Source: Gammaproteobacteria bacterium
GTDB taxonomy: Bacteria > Pseudomonadota > Gammaproteobacteria > Pseudomonadales > Ketobacteraceae
Direction: 5' to 3'
Assembly (NCBI GenBank): GCA_013178375.1
Contig: JABLXQ010000004.1
Location: forward strand, 62,001-126,000
DNA: 64,000 nucleotides
The notes below the pieces were generated by a model that had not been told where the DNA came from, made no database searches, and saw nothing but the letters and a program-made list of their open reading frames with translations. The position numbers were made by a program, and so were the translations under genes. Below are positions 16,735 through 25,821 of this stretch, one piece after another (position 1 is the stretch's first letter; every line of letters begins with the position of its first letter).

Positions 16735-18285
16735 ATGGAAACCTATGAGGAAGACGATCGCTCGCCTTCCAATATTCTGGCCGCCGTCATGCGTTACCGG
16801 TTGCATCTGGCATTGGCCATTCCCACCCTGCTCGTTATCGCCGTGGGTATCGTGCTGTTGATCCCGCCTGTGTACCGGTCCACTGGCACCATCATGGTTG
16901 AGACGCAGCAGATACCGGCCAGCCTGGTACAGTCGACCGTTACCAACGCTGCATCCGAGCAGATCGATATCATCACGCAACGGGTTCTGACCCGAGAAAA
17001 GATCCTGGATATCATCAAGGCCCATGCTTTTTTCAATTTCAATGAAGACAGCCTGATAGAGCAGAGCAACGTACTGGACGACTTCAGAAACAACGTGGAA
17101 ATAGAAGTCACCAGCGCCAATTCCGGACGGGAGCAGGTCGCCATTGGCTTCAGCGTATCCTATGATTCCGACAGCCCCTCCGTTGCCAAAATCATTGCGT
17201 CCGAACTGACCGAACTGTTCCTGAGCGAAAACGTCAAGGCGCGAACAGAGCGCGCATCGGAAACCACCGAATTCCTGAGCACCGAAGCGGACAAGATGCG
17301 CCTCATGCTGGAACAGATTGAAGGTCAGGTGGCGGATTTCAAGCGCATCAACAAGGACGCGCTGCCCGAACACCTGAACCTGTATGTCGGCATGCGGGAG
17401 GACACCCGTCGAATCCTGAGCGGAATCAACGAATCCCTGGCCTCCACTGATGACCAGAGGAAATTGCTGCAGAACCAGTTGGCGCTTGCCCGGGAAGGCG
17501 GTTCCTCCGGTTCGGGTTCACAGGATGAGTTGCTGGCGCTGCGCGAAGAATACCGACGCCTGTCACTGCAGTACCAGCCAAACTATCCTGATCTTGTGAA
17601 TCTGAAACAGAAAATCGCGCTTCTGGAAAGCGGCGTCACCATCGGCGAAATCGCAGCGGCCGAAACCGAGGCGCAGCGCAACATCCGCAACCAGATCACG
17701 GCGCTGACGGACAAGCGCAGGTTCCTGATGGAAGAACAGAAATCTGCATTCACCAAGCTGGAAGATCTGGAGCAACGCATCATCAGGATTCCACAGGTAG
17801 AACGCGAATTCACTGAAATCAATCGCAACTACCTGACCATTCAGGAGCAATACACTTCCCTGCAGATCAAGGCGCAGAGCGCCGCCATGGCGGAAAGTCT
17901 TGAGCAGCAGGAAAAAGCCGAGCGCTTTACGTTGCTCGAACCACCGGTGCTGCCGGCCATCGCATACAAACCTGATCGAAAAAAGCTGCTGATCGTGGCA
18001 ATCGTTTTATCCATCGGCCTGCCTGCGGGGATCGTGATACTGATTGGGATACTGGACAAAACCATTCGCAGCAGCGAGGCGCTGGCGGCTGTGGTAGGCA
18101 TCCAACCCCTGGCGGAAATTCCGTTTATTCATACGCAGGCCGAACTTGCCACCAAACGCAAGTACATGGTGTATGGGGCGGCGTCATTGATCGGCGTGGC
18201 AGTGTTTGGAATGGTTGCGGTCAATTTTCTCGTCATGCCGCTCGATGTATTCGCCGGCAAGGTCGTGACCCGGTTCGGGGTGTGA
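16735..18285 (+). CDS. Wzz-type polysaccharide co-polymerase (exosortase/EPS type), copy 1
   Basis: A 516-residue inner-membrane chain-length regulator (PCP). A first membrane segment (LALAIPTLLVIAVGIVLLI) lies near residues 24-42, followed by the Wzz motif VYRSTGTIMVE, a long periplasmic coiled-coil part (about 180-400), the GNVR-type stretch RIPQVEREFTEINRNYLTIQEQY and a second membrane region from about 425. An extra pair of hydrophobic segments closes the protein. ATG 16735 was chosen over the open frame from 16471 because METYEEDDRSP starts the normal cytosolic leader and AGGA precedes it. It works with the ATPase encoded 28 bp downstream. Confidence 0.87.
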   Translation: METYEEDDRSPSNILAAVMRYRLHLALAIPTLLVIAVGIVLLIPPVYRSTGTIMVETQQIPASLVQSTVTNAASEQIDIITQRVLTREKILDIIKAHAFFNFNEDSLIEQSNVLDDFRNNVEIEVTSANSGREQVAIGFSVSYDSDSPSVAKIIASELTELFLSENVKARTERASETTEFLSTEADKMRLMLEQIEGQVADFKRINKDALPEHLNLYVGMREDTRRILSGINESLASTDDQRKLLQNQLALAREGGSSGSGSQDELLALREEYRRLSLQYQPNYPDLVNLKQKIALLESGVTIGEIAAAETEAQRNIRNQITALTDKRRFLMEEQKSAFTKLEDLEQRIIRIPQVEREFTEINRNYLTIQEQYTSLQIKAQSAAMAESLEQQEKAERFTLLEPPVLPAIAYKPDRKKLLIVAIVLSIGLPAGIVILIGILDKTIRSSEALAAVVGIQPLAEIPFIHTQAELATKRKYMVYGAASLIGVAVFGMVAVNFLVMPLDVFAGKVVTRFGV

Positions 18286-18313
18286 GAGCAGGCTTTGTCG
18301 AAAGGGGAACGAC

Positions 18314-19126
18314 GTGGAACGGATGAAGAAGATTGTAGCGCAAGGCAAAAAAGAGATGGGGTTAAATCCCGGCTCTGTTGTCAGGCCGCTGGCCGCTGAA
18401 CTGGTTTCACCGGGCAGGGCGGTGTATGAATACTCGGCCACAAAATCCGTCGCCATTCCTCCAGACCGCTTGCAATCAAACCGGATCATTGCGCAGGACA
18501 ATGGCGACTATCGCGCCAGAAATTTCCAGGTGTTGCGCACGAAAGTCCTGCAGCAGATGCGCAAGAAGAACTGGAACACACTGGCGATAACTGCACCGAC
18601 AGAGGGCGCCGGCAAGTCACTGGTGGCCGCCAATCTGGCAGTCAGCATGGCGATGGAAGGCAATCAGAGTGTGCTGCTGGTGGACATGGATCTGCGCAAA
18701 CCCAGCATTCACCGCTACTTTGGATTCGAGCCGGAATGCAGCATTCACGACTATCTTGACGGTACCGCAGGCGTGGCGGAGATGCTGGTCCATCCGGGTA
18801 TTCCCCGACTGGTGCTGCTGCCCGGGCGCAGGAACATCCTCAATTCATCCGAGCAACTGTCGTCGCCGCTGGTGCGGAATCTGGTGAAGGAACTGAAGGT
18901 CCGCTACGAGTCGCGGATTGTCATATTCGATCTTCCGCCGGCGCTGATATCGGACGAAGTGATGGTGTTCCTGCCCTATGTCGATTGTTCGTTGCTGGTC
19001 ATCGAGTCTGGAAAGAATACTCCCAGGGAAGTGGAAAAAGCGATTGAGGTGATGGGAAACAGTCCCTTGCTTGGCACGGTACTGAACAAGTCCGACCACA
19101 CCAGGCGCACATTCAACTATGGTTAA
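18314..19126 (+). CDS. BY-kinase-like tyrosine autokinase/ATPase (CpsD/CapB family), copy 1
   Basis: A 270-residue cytosolic partner of the Wzz protein. Walker A (APTEGAGKS) is intact at residues 94-102, the Walker A' motif ([10 protein letters not shown]) is at about 121-130 and Walker B-like [13 protein letters not shown] lies near 202-214. NYRVLRTKVL-like residues 65-80 form the family activating helix. The C-terminus has only one tyrosine (FNYG), not a tyrosine cluster, so autophosphorylation may be limited. The start is GTG 18314 with AAAGGGGA upstream; ATG 18323 is possible. A second homologue, at 40855-41637, has lost its P-loop lysine. Confidence 0.85.
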   Translation: MERMKKIVAQGKKEMGLNPGSVVRPLAAELVSPGRAVYEYSATKSVAIPPDRLQSNRIIAQDNGDYRARNFQVLRTKVLQQMRKKNWNTLAITAPTEGAGKSLVAANLAVSMAMEGNQSVLLVDMDLRKPSIHRYFGFEPECSIHDYLDGTAGVAEMLVHPGIPRLVLLPGRRNILNSSEQLSSPLVRNLVKELKVRYESRIVIFDLPPALISDEVMVFLPYVDCSLLVIESGKNTPREVEKAIEVMGNSPLLGTVLNKSDHTRRTFNYG

Positions 19127-19209
19127 AATTATTTGACGCCGGCACAGGATACTGCACAGGAACATCCCACATTTTCACCCACGGTCATTGTCTGCCAAAG
19201 GAGTACGCC

Positions 19210-19836
19210 ATGACGTCGCCCTATGAGCTCAAGAACCACCAAAGCGCCGCGAATGTGGTCTGGCACCACACCCATTGCACCGCCGTCGACCGGGCCCGGA
19301 TCAAACAGCAACGACCGGTGTGCATCTGGCTGACGGGATTGTCTGCATCCGGCAAATCCACGCTCGCCAATGCACTGGAAGCCCAGCTGCTGGATCTGGG
19401 CCGTCACACGTATCTTCTGGATGGTGACAATGTGCGTCATGGCCTCAACAAGGATCTGGGCATGTCAGATGCTGACCGGGCCGAAAATATCCGTCGTGTG
19501 GGCGAGGTGGCCCGTCTGATGAACGACGCCGGTCTGATTGCCATCACCGCATTCATTTCACCGTTCCGCGAAGACCGCGACAAGGTGCGCGCACTTTTTG
19601 CGCCGGGGGATTTTTTCGAGGTGTTCGTGGATACACCACTGGCGGTGTGTGAACAGCGCGACCCCAAAGGCATGTATAGAAAGGCGCGCGCCGGTCAGAT
19701 CAGTGGCTTCACCGGCATTGATTCCCCCTATGATGCGCCGCTGAACGCGGAGCTGCGCATTGATACCCAGGACAAATCCGTGGCGCAATGCGTTGAAGAA
19801 ATGCTCGCGTTTCTCACACCACGCATTCAGGGTTGA
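19210..19836 (+). CDS. cysC: Adenylyl-sulfate kinase (APS kinase)
   Basis: A 208-residue APS kinase making PAPS from APS and ATP. Walker A (GLSASGKST) is at residues 43-51, the APS-binding stretch [14 protein letters not shown] at 71-84 with [12 protein letters not shown] after it, and [10 protein letters not shown] (serine near 117) is the phospho-acceptor loop. Length and motifs are those of active CysC. It is third in the operon after the wzz and kinase genes, with GGAG before ATG 19210. No cysD or cysN is nearby, so this copy looks dedicated to supplying PAPS for the EPS sulfotransferase at 13124-14053 rather than to cysteine synthesis. Confidence 0.93.
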   Translation: MTSPYELKNHQSAANVVWHHTHCTAVDRARIKQQRPVCIWLTGLSASGKSTLANALEAQLLDLGRHTYLLDGDNVRHGLNKDLGMSDADRAENIRRVGEVARLMNDAGLIAITAFISPFREDRDKVRALFAPGDFFEVFVDTPLAVCEQRDPKGMYRKARAGQISGFTGIDSPYDAPLNAELRIDTQDKSVAQCVEEMLAFLTPRIQG

Positions 19837-19866
19837 CTGATTGTACCGACGAACACCTGACCACGA

Positions 19867-21666
19867 TTACTGCGCGCCGGACCGATTCCGTGCACGCAGC
19901 ATTTTGAACATCAGCAGGCAGTACAGGATGAACGAACTCATGCTGCCACCGCCGCCACCACCACCAGAACCGTTGGCGCTGCGGGGCGGCGTGGTTGCGC
20001 CGCCTGCAGTATCGGCGGTCTCCATGGCATAACCCAGCACAGTCGTCTTGCCAGCGCCCTGCTTGGCGATTACCGCCAACTGCACTTCACCCGCTGGAAT
20101 GGAAATACCCGTTGCGATGAGCGAATTGTCGGAAGGGTCGATGCTGAACTGCGCCAGCTGGGAATCGCCCTGTGCCAATAGCACGATGGCTTCCTCAGTC
20201 AATGCGTCTGGCAAATTGAAGTTGCGCGCACGCAGGGAACCTGTGGTGGCGTTTGGCACAGTAAAGCGGGTGCTTTCAATCAAGCCGCCGCCCAGCGCTC
20301 CCCACCATTGCGTAGTGGCGCCGCCCTGCGTCCGGACATGAACCCGGTAATAGCCATCGCTGCTGACCGCGCCGGATCTGATCCACACCGAATAATCGCC
20401 AGCGGGCATACTGACGCTGGTCTGTGTCATGCTGGCAAGGCTCAACGCCAGCGGTGCCGATTGGCCATTGGCAACCAGTACATCCATTCCGCTCAGGCCC
20501 GAAGGCAGCAGAAAAAAATGTAGACCCGCATCGACGCTGGCGGCTGCAGCCAGCTTGAGTTCACCCAGCGGCTTGTAATCACCAAGTGACACAGGTGTTG
20601 CCAGCAACGTTGCCGAACCGGACTTTATTTCAATGCCGACAAGCCCGCTGCTGTTGTCGCCCTTGAGCAGCAGAACCTTGTAACGACCCGCCGCCAGACT
20701 GCTGGTGACTTGCAGCTCCTGCCTGCTCAATTCCACCACGTCGCCGTTACTGGCGGAGGCGATCGCAACTGAAAAATCGCTGGCCTGCTGTGACAAAATC
20801 GCCGCAGCAGCATCAATGACTGCAGGCTCGGCAAGATCGAACTCTCCAACCACTACGCCCGGTTCAATTGCATTGTCATCGATCTGGATGACATCACCCG
20901 CCAGTTCGACCGCATCCTGTTTCAGCGACCAACCCAGCTGCGAAATACCGGCGTCCGGCGCAAGCGCAACCATCTGAACGAACAGCTTGCCGGGCGACAG
21001 TGTGATCGAGTGAGTGAGCTCTGGCCCACCTTCCAGCGACGCAACGTCAGAGTAGTAGTTCGTGAAGCGACCATCATCGCCACGGTGCGTCATCAGAACC
21101 AGTATGCTGCTGAAAGGTTCCAGCGGCAGCTGACCGGAGGCGCTGAAGTCGGTCAGTTCCAGCGTGACGAGCGCGGTCCTGTCGATTGTGTAGGTTTGCT
21201 CGAAATCATAGGAGCGTAAAGAGACGGCCACGTTGCTGAACAGGAAAGGCTCATCCAGCAACAACTCTGCTGCGCCGGTACGCTCCAGCCGCGTCAGTAA
21301 CAATCCGTGGGTGGCAACGGGCTTGCCCGCGACATACAAGGTGGCGTCGGTGTCGGCTGTCAGGTTGAAACTGGCATTCAGGCGTGAGAGATCGACGCTG
21401 GCAAGCAAACGGTCGCCACTCACCAGAAACGCCTGCGCCGACGCCATCTTCTGGCCGGAACCAGCGAAAGCATCCGCGATACTGAACTTGTGTGATCCCG
21501 CCTTCAATGCGAAATGACGCTCCGCGATATCGGCCCTGTCACCGATCTTCAGTTCGTCAATAAAGGTCGCGGCATTCACTTGCTGAATCATCAGCAACCC
21601 CAGAATCACCACCCATATTGCCTGGAACGCTGCGGTTCCCGCTTTGATTCCCGTATTCATTTGCAA
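19867..21666 (-). CDS. Large secreted protein with GlyGly-CTERM-like tail
   Basis: A 599-residue exported protein of unknown function. The signal peptide has a hydrophobic core (AIWVVILGLLMI) and a likely cleavage after VNA. The body is beta-rich with repeated segments of similar style (LAAGRYKVLLLKGD, MPAGDYSVWIRSG, IPAGEVQLAVIAK), suggesting tandem beta-sandwich domains. The C-terminus has a glycine-rich stretch with seven Gly (GSGGGGGGGSMSS), a hydrophobic helix (FILYCLLMF) and a basic tail (KMLRARNR), as in GlyGly-CTERM sorting signals cut by rhombosortases. It follows prsT by 11 bp. No rhombosortase gene is visible in the window. Confidence 0.65.
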   Translation of the reverse strand: MQMNTGIKAGTAAFQAIWVVILGLLMIQQVNAATFIDELKIGDRADIAERHFALKAGSHKFSIADAFAGSGQKMASAQAFLVSGDRLLASVDLSRLNASFNLTADTDATLYVAGKPVATHGLLLTRLERTGAAELLLDEPFLFSNVAVSLRSYDFEQTYTIDRTALVTLELTDFSASGQLPLEPFSSILVLMTHRGDDGRFTNYYSDVASLEGGPELTHSITLSPGKLFVQMVALAPDAGISQLGWSLKQDAVELAGDVIQIDDNAIEPGVVVGEFDLAEPAVIDAAAAILSQQASDFSVAIASASNGDVVELSRQELQVTSSLAAGRYKVLLLKGDNSSGLVGIEIKSGSATLLATPVSLGDYKPLGELKLAAAASVDAGLHFFLLPSGLSGMDVLVANGQSAPLALSLASMTQTSVSMPAGDYSVWIRSGAVSSDGYYRVHVRTQGGATTQWWGALGGGLIESTRFTVPNATTGSLRARNFNLPDALTEEAIVLLAQGDSQLAQFSIDPSDNSLIATGISIPAGEVQLAVIAKQGAGKTTVLGYAMETADTAGGATTPPRSANGSGGGGGGGSMSSFILYCLLMFKMLRARNRSGAQ

Positions 21667-21677
21667 CCCCCAACTAC

Positions 21678-24062
21678 TCAGCTCTGCTGTTTCAATTGTG
21701 CAAGGATTTTTTCTGCTTCTTCCCGACCGTGGAATTTCTTGTCGCTCTCAAGCGCTCTTTCCAGATAGCGTTCTGCATTAGCCTTGTCACTGGCACCCAG
21801 ATAGGTCATGGCCAGGTGGTATTGGATGGCCGGATCATCCGGCGCCGCCCGCAGCGCCTGCTGGATCATGGGCAGCGCGCGCTGGTAATCACCGGCAACC
21901 GACTGCACCCAGCCCGCTGTATCCAGGAAAGAAGGGTTGTCGGACGCCGACAGACTATCCGCCAGCTGCTTGGCACGGTTCAGGCTCTCCGCATCTTTCT
22001 TGTAGGTCACGATCAGCATCGCCAGATTGTTGGCGATGACCTGATTGTCGGCACTTTTTGCCAGTACCGCTTCATATTGCTGGATGGCGCTGTCGTACTT
22101 GCCACTGCGTTCTGCATAGTTGGCCATCTCGATCCGCAAAGGTGCGCTATCCACGGCGTCGACAACACCTGCGAGATACTGGTGGGCGCTGTCAGCATTT
22201 TTCTCGGCACTCTCCACCATCGCGCGGTTGCGATAGGGAATCCACCAGCCAGGTTTGACGTCGGCGCAACGCTGGAAGTACTGCTTTGCCTTGTCCCAGG
22301 ATTTCTTGGCCATATGCAGTTCGCCCTGCAGATTGAGTGCGACCGGATTGGGCTGGTCGCTGCCTTCCATGCTCGCCAGCCAGGCTATCGCTTCATCGAT
22401 CTGCTTCAGTGCGATATAACTCTTCACCTTGGCAGCCATGGGTTCGGTAGCCCCGGCTTTCAGCGCCATCGATTTGTCGAACTCAGCCAGCGCTGCCTGG
22501 TGTTTGTTTCTGCCCTGGTAAATAACGCCCTGATAGTAGGCATTGCGCGGGCTTTGCGGATCCAGCTTCCGCAGGTCTTTCAGCACATTTTCTGCATCGT
22601 CGAGGTACTGCGAATCGATATAAACGCGCACCATCTTTTCCATGATCACCGCATTGTTCGGCGCAATTCTGGCGGATGCTTCCAGCTGTTTGGCGGCCTC
22701 ATTTTTCTCGCCGATGGCGGCATACACGTCAGCCAGCTGGAGGCGCAACTCAACATCACCTGGTTGCAGGTTCAGCGCAGCCTTGTACAGATCGATCGCC
22801 TGCTGGTTTTCCCGATTGAGCAGATGGGCCCGACCCAGCATCTTCATCACATCCGGGGCATCCGGTGTTGCACTCATCACCGCACGCAGGTCATTGATCG
22901 CATCCACCGGCTTGTTACGGGCAAGGTTGATCGCACCACGCAGTTTGAGGGCCTCGACATCTGCAGAATTTTCCTTCAGCACCTCTTCCAGCGTTGCCAG
23001 CGCTGCATCCACATCGCCTTCCAGATTGGACAGGTAGGCAAGGCGGGTCTTGGCCTTGAGCACGGTGACATCATCCTTTTCCAGCAGCGCGGTGTAGATT
23101 TCCCGTGCCTTATCGATATTCTTCTGCGACAGGAAGTAGCTGGCCAGGTTAAGTTGCAGATCGAAATTTTCAGGCGCAACGGCGATTGCATCGCGCAACA
23201 CACGCTCGGCCTTTTCCTGATCGTTGCGTTGCAGATAGAAACGGTGAAGCGCGACGACACTGTCGACACTCCCGGGATCGCTGGCCACGGCGGCTTTCAG
23301 AATGGATTCGGCTTCATCCTTGCGTCCGCTGATTTCATAAAAACGCGCCAGCTGGGATTTATAGCCGACCACCGCCGGATTCAGCTCGATCAGCTTTTTC
23401 ATGGTGCCTTCCGCCAGTGCCGTGCGCTGGGTTGCCAGATAGATCTGGTTCAGCATGGTATAGATGCTGGAACTGTTGGGGTGATTTGCGGTTTCTGCTT
23501 CCAGCAGTGCGATGGCATCGTCTGGACGCTTCATGCCGGCATAGAGGGAAGCCAGCAGGATGATGTTATCGAGACTTGATTTGTTCAGCTTGTAGGCCTG
23601 CTCGGCATTGACCAGCGCTTCAGCGCCTTTACCCATCTGGCTCTGCGCGCCAGCCTTGAGCGCCAGTGCCGCATCATTGGTGGCATCCACAGCCAGTATT
23701 TCTTCTGCCAGCGTCATTGCCAGGTCGGACGCCTTGGCCAGCAGATACAGCTGACCCAGTTTTACTTTCGCTGCGTTGTTGTTTGGATCGTCTTCAATGA
23801 TGGCACGGTACTGGCCAACAGCGCCCCGCCAATCCTTCAGGCGTTCCAGTGTTCTGGCATAGCCTTCGCGGCCTTTTACGTCCTTTGGATCAATCTGGAG
23901 CACATTCTTGTAGTTGATGCGGGCCTTTTCGTAATCCTGTTTTGCAAAGCTCGCATCCGCCTGGTCCAGGTATTTCTGCTTGCGGCCTTCAGCGCCACCA
24001 CAGGCGGTCATTCCCGCAGACAGCAGCACAACCAGAAGAAGGTGATAAAAACGAATACGCAT
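21678..24062 (-). CDS. prsT: TPR lipoprotein of exosortase/EPS loci (PrsT)
   Basis: A 794-residue protein made almost wholly of tetratricopeptide repeats (typical pieces: YEKARINYKNVLQIDPKD, YDSAIQQYEAVL), preceded by a lipoprotein signal (LLLVVLLSAGMTAC, cysteine near residue 21). This matches PrsT, the long TPR protein found in PEP-CTERM/exosortase EPS systems; its exact function is not settled, but a periplasmic scaffold for assembly or export is likely. ATG 24062 was chosen over the upstream in-frame start at 24101, because it begins the signal peptide. It lies downstream of the priming transferase gene in the same leftward series. Confidence 0.88.
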   Translation of the reverse strand: MRIRFYHLLLVVLLSAGMTACGGAEGRKQKYLDQADASFAKQDYEKARINYKNVLQIDPKDVKGREGYARTLERLKDWRGAVGQYRAIIEDDPNNNAAKVKLGQLYLLAKASDLAMTLAEEILAVDATNDAALALKAGAQSQMGKGAEALVNAEQAYKLNKSSLDNIILLASLYAGMKRPDDAIALLEAETANHPNSSSIYTMLNQIYLATQRTALAEGTMKKLIELNPAVVGYKSQLARFYEISGRKDEAESILKAAVASDPGSVDSVVALHRFYLQRNDQEKAERVLRDAIAVAPENFDLQLNLASYFLSQKNIDKAREIYTALLEKDDVTVLKAKTRLAYLSNLEGDVDAALATLEEVLKENSADVEALKLRGAINLARNKPVDAINDLRAVMSATPDAPDVMKMLGRAHLLNRENQQAIDLYKAALNLQPGDVELRLQLADVYAAIGEKNEAAKQLEASARIAPNNAVIMEKMVRVYIDSQYLDDAENVLKDLRKLDPQSPRNAYYQGVIYQGRNKHQAALAEFDKSMALKAGATEPMAAKVKSYIALKQIDEAIAWLASMEGSDQPNPVALNLQGELHMAKKSWDKAKQYFQRCADVKPGWWIPYRNRAMVESAEKNADSAHQYLAGVVDAVDSAPLRIEMANYAERSGKYDSAIQQYEAVLAKSADNQVIANNLAMLIVTYKKDAESLNRAKQLADSLSASDNPSFLDTAGWVQSVAGDYQRALPMIQQALRAAPDDPAIQYHLAMTYLGASDKANAERYLERALESDKKFHGREEAEKILAQLKQQS

Positions 24063-24152
24063 AAATGACAGGTTTCCGGTAGTTGCAGACGAAGCCGGCA
24101 AACTATGTCACAGCAATGCTGCAAAAAGGTTACAGTTTCGAGATGGCAGGGT

Positions 24153-25787
24153 TCATATGACGGCCCCCATCCCGATCACCCCGAGGCAAACCATCAGCAC
24201 CGTTCTTATCATGTTGATATTGATCAGCCGGTCGCCGTGGCGGATGTACTCAAAGGCATACAGCAGGACAATGAATTTGACCACAGCCAGCAGAATTTCA
24301 TTGTGGCGTTCGAACTGGCCAAACAGCAGAGGCACCAGGATGGTAAGCAGAATGACCAGAAAATCCAGCGGACTGGTTTCGAACATTCGGTGGCTCGTCG
24401 CCATCACGGACAGCCACACCGCGAGGCCGAGCAGCAGCACCAGGAACCAGTCCAGCGCAAGCAGCCAGAACGCCGGCCGCTCTGGCTGGTAGCCAAGATA
24501 GGCAATCAGGGCGCAGGCCGTGTACATGCCAATGGCATCCAGCCAGCCCCGCTTGGAAGGTGCAACAATATTCACCGCCATCATCAGCGCCAGCATCACC
24601 GCCAGCACGCCAATATCGGGCGACAGCTGATCCGAGCTGAAAACGGCATAAAACGAATACAGCGGAATCACCAGAGCCAGCGCAATCTGCAGCAGGTTGT
24701 TCAGGCGTGACTGTTGTGAAATGCGCCTGAATGGACTTACCAGCAAGGCACCCATATTTCCCATGTTGACAGCGTGACGCCGCACCCGGTCACCCTGCAG
24801 TGCCAGCTGGATTACAGCGAGGAGCATCAGCGAGTACAGCGCAAATGCTGCCAGTACCACCGCATCCACATGAAAGCGCAACAGATAGGCGAGGAATATG
24901 AAAGCGCACTGAATGAAATACAGCACCACCACGGTTTCATAGTGGGAGAGCCCCATCTGCAGCAAGCGATGATGAATGTGATTCTTGTCAGGCGAAAACG
25001 GCGAGCGTCCCATGACAATGCGCCGGATCATGACCGATGCGGTATCAATCACCGGCAGCCCCAGAATCAGTAACGGCAGGGCGGAACTCATGGCCGTGTT
25101 CACTTTCTGCGTCAGCAGGATAACCTGAACACCCAGAATGAATCCCAAAAACTGGCTGCCGGTGTCGCCCATGAAAATGCGCGCCGGGTGCGAATTGAAA
25201 CGCAAAAAGCCCAGGATGCTGCCGGCGACGGCGCACGTCGTCAGCACCAGCGGATAGGAGCCGGACTGGTAGGACAACAATCCCACCAGGCCAAAGCTCA
25301 GAATCGACGCACCACCGGCAAGTCCATCCAGCCCGTCCGCCAGATTCATGGCATTGGTAATGGCAAGCAGGCAAAAGATGGTGAGCGCCCAGCTGATCCA
25401 GACCGATTCCAGTGGCTGCGAATAAAATGGAATCCATTCGATGCGGATGTCACCCACCGCCACGACAGCCACTGCCGCCAGCAACTGTCCGCCAAATTTC
25501 AGCCGATAGCTGATATCCCTGCGATCATCCCAGACGCCAAAAACAAACAGCAGCACAACACCAGCAATAATGCCGGCGAATTCCTGGGTTTTGGGAAACC
25601 AGATAACGAAGGGAACCAGAAACGCAATGACGATGGCCACCCCGCCAATACGCGGAACGGAATGTAAATGCACCTTGCGTTCATTGGGCAAGTCCACCAG
25701 ACCGAGCGAACCCGCATACCGCATCAAATACGGAATCATGACCACCGTAATAAACAATGCTGTAATCAGTGTGGCGATCAGTGGCAT
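24153..25787 (-). CDS. Priming glycosyl-1-phosphate transferase (WecA/MraY family) with extra C-terminal membrane domain
   Basis: A 544-residue polytopic enzyme that should move a sugar-1-phosphate from a UDP-sugar to undecaprenyl phosphate, the first step of repeat-unit synthesis. Family motifs are clear: DLPNERKVH (32-40), WDD (86-88), NLADGLDGL (148-156), FMGDTGS (205-211) and HIHHRL (270-275). The usual family length is about 350; the remaining 190 residues form additional membrane segments of unknown role. ATG 25787 was chosen over the frame start at 25907, since PLIATLITALFITVV is the normal first helix. It lies 34 bp after the WbuB-like gene. Confidence 0.88.
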   Translation of the reverse strand: MPLIATLITALFITVVMIPYLMRYAGSLGLVDLPNERKVHLHSVPRIGGVAIVIAFLVPFVIWFPKTQEFAGIIAGVVLLFVFGVWDDRRDISYRLKFGGQLLAAVAVVAVGDIRIEWIPFYSQPLESVWISWALTIFCLLAITNAMNLADGLDGLAGGASILSFGLVGLLSYQSGSYPLVLTTCAVAGSILGFLRFNSHPARIFMGDTGSQFLGFILGVQVILLTQKVNTAMSSALPLLILGLPVIDTASVMIRRIVMGRSPFSPDKNHIHHRLLQMGLSHYETVVVLYFIQCAFIFLAYLLRFHVDAVVLAAFALYSLMLLAVIQLALQGDRVRRHAVNMGNMGALLVSPFRRISQQSRLNNLLQIALALVIPLYSFYAVFSSDQLSPDIGVLAVMLALMMAVNIVAPSKRGWLDAIGMYTACALIAYLGYQPERPAFWLLALDWFLVLLLGLAVWLSVMATSHRMFETSPLDFLVILLTILVPLLFGQFERHNEILLAVVKFIVLLYAFEYIRHGDRLININMIRTVLMVCLGVIGMGAVI

Positions 25788-25821
25788 TTGGGTCCCGTAG
25801 TGCAGGTGCCATTCAATGGAT

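Noticed and set aside
21696-23579. A 627-codon plus-strand frame opposite prsT
   Set aside because: It is antisense to a clear TPR gene; its product has no fold or motif and arises from the codon bias of the real gene.
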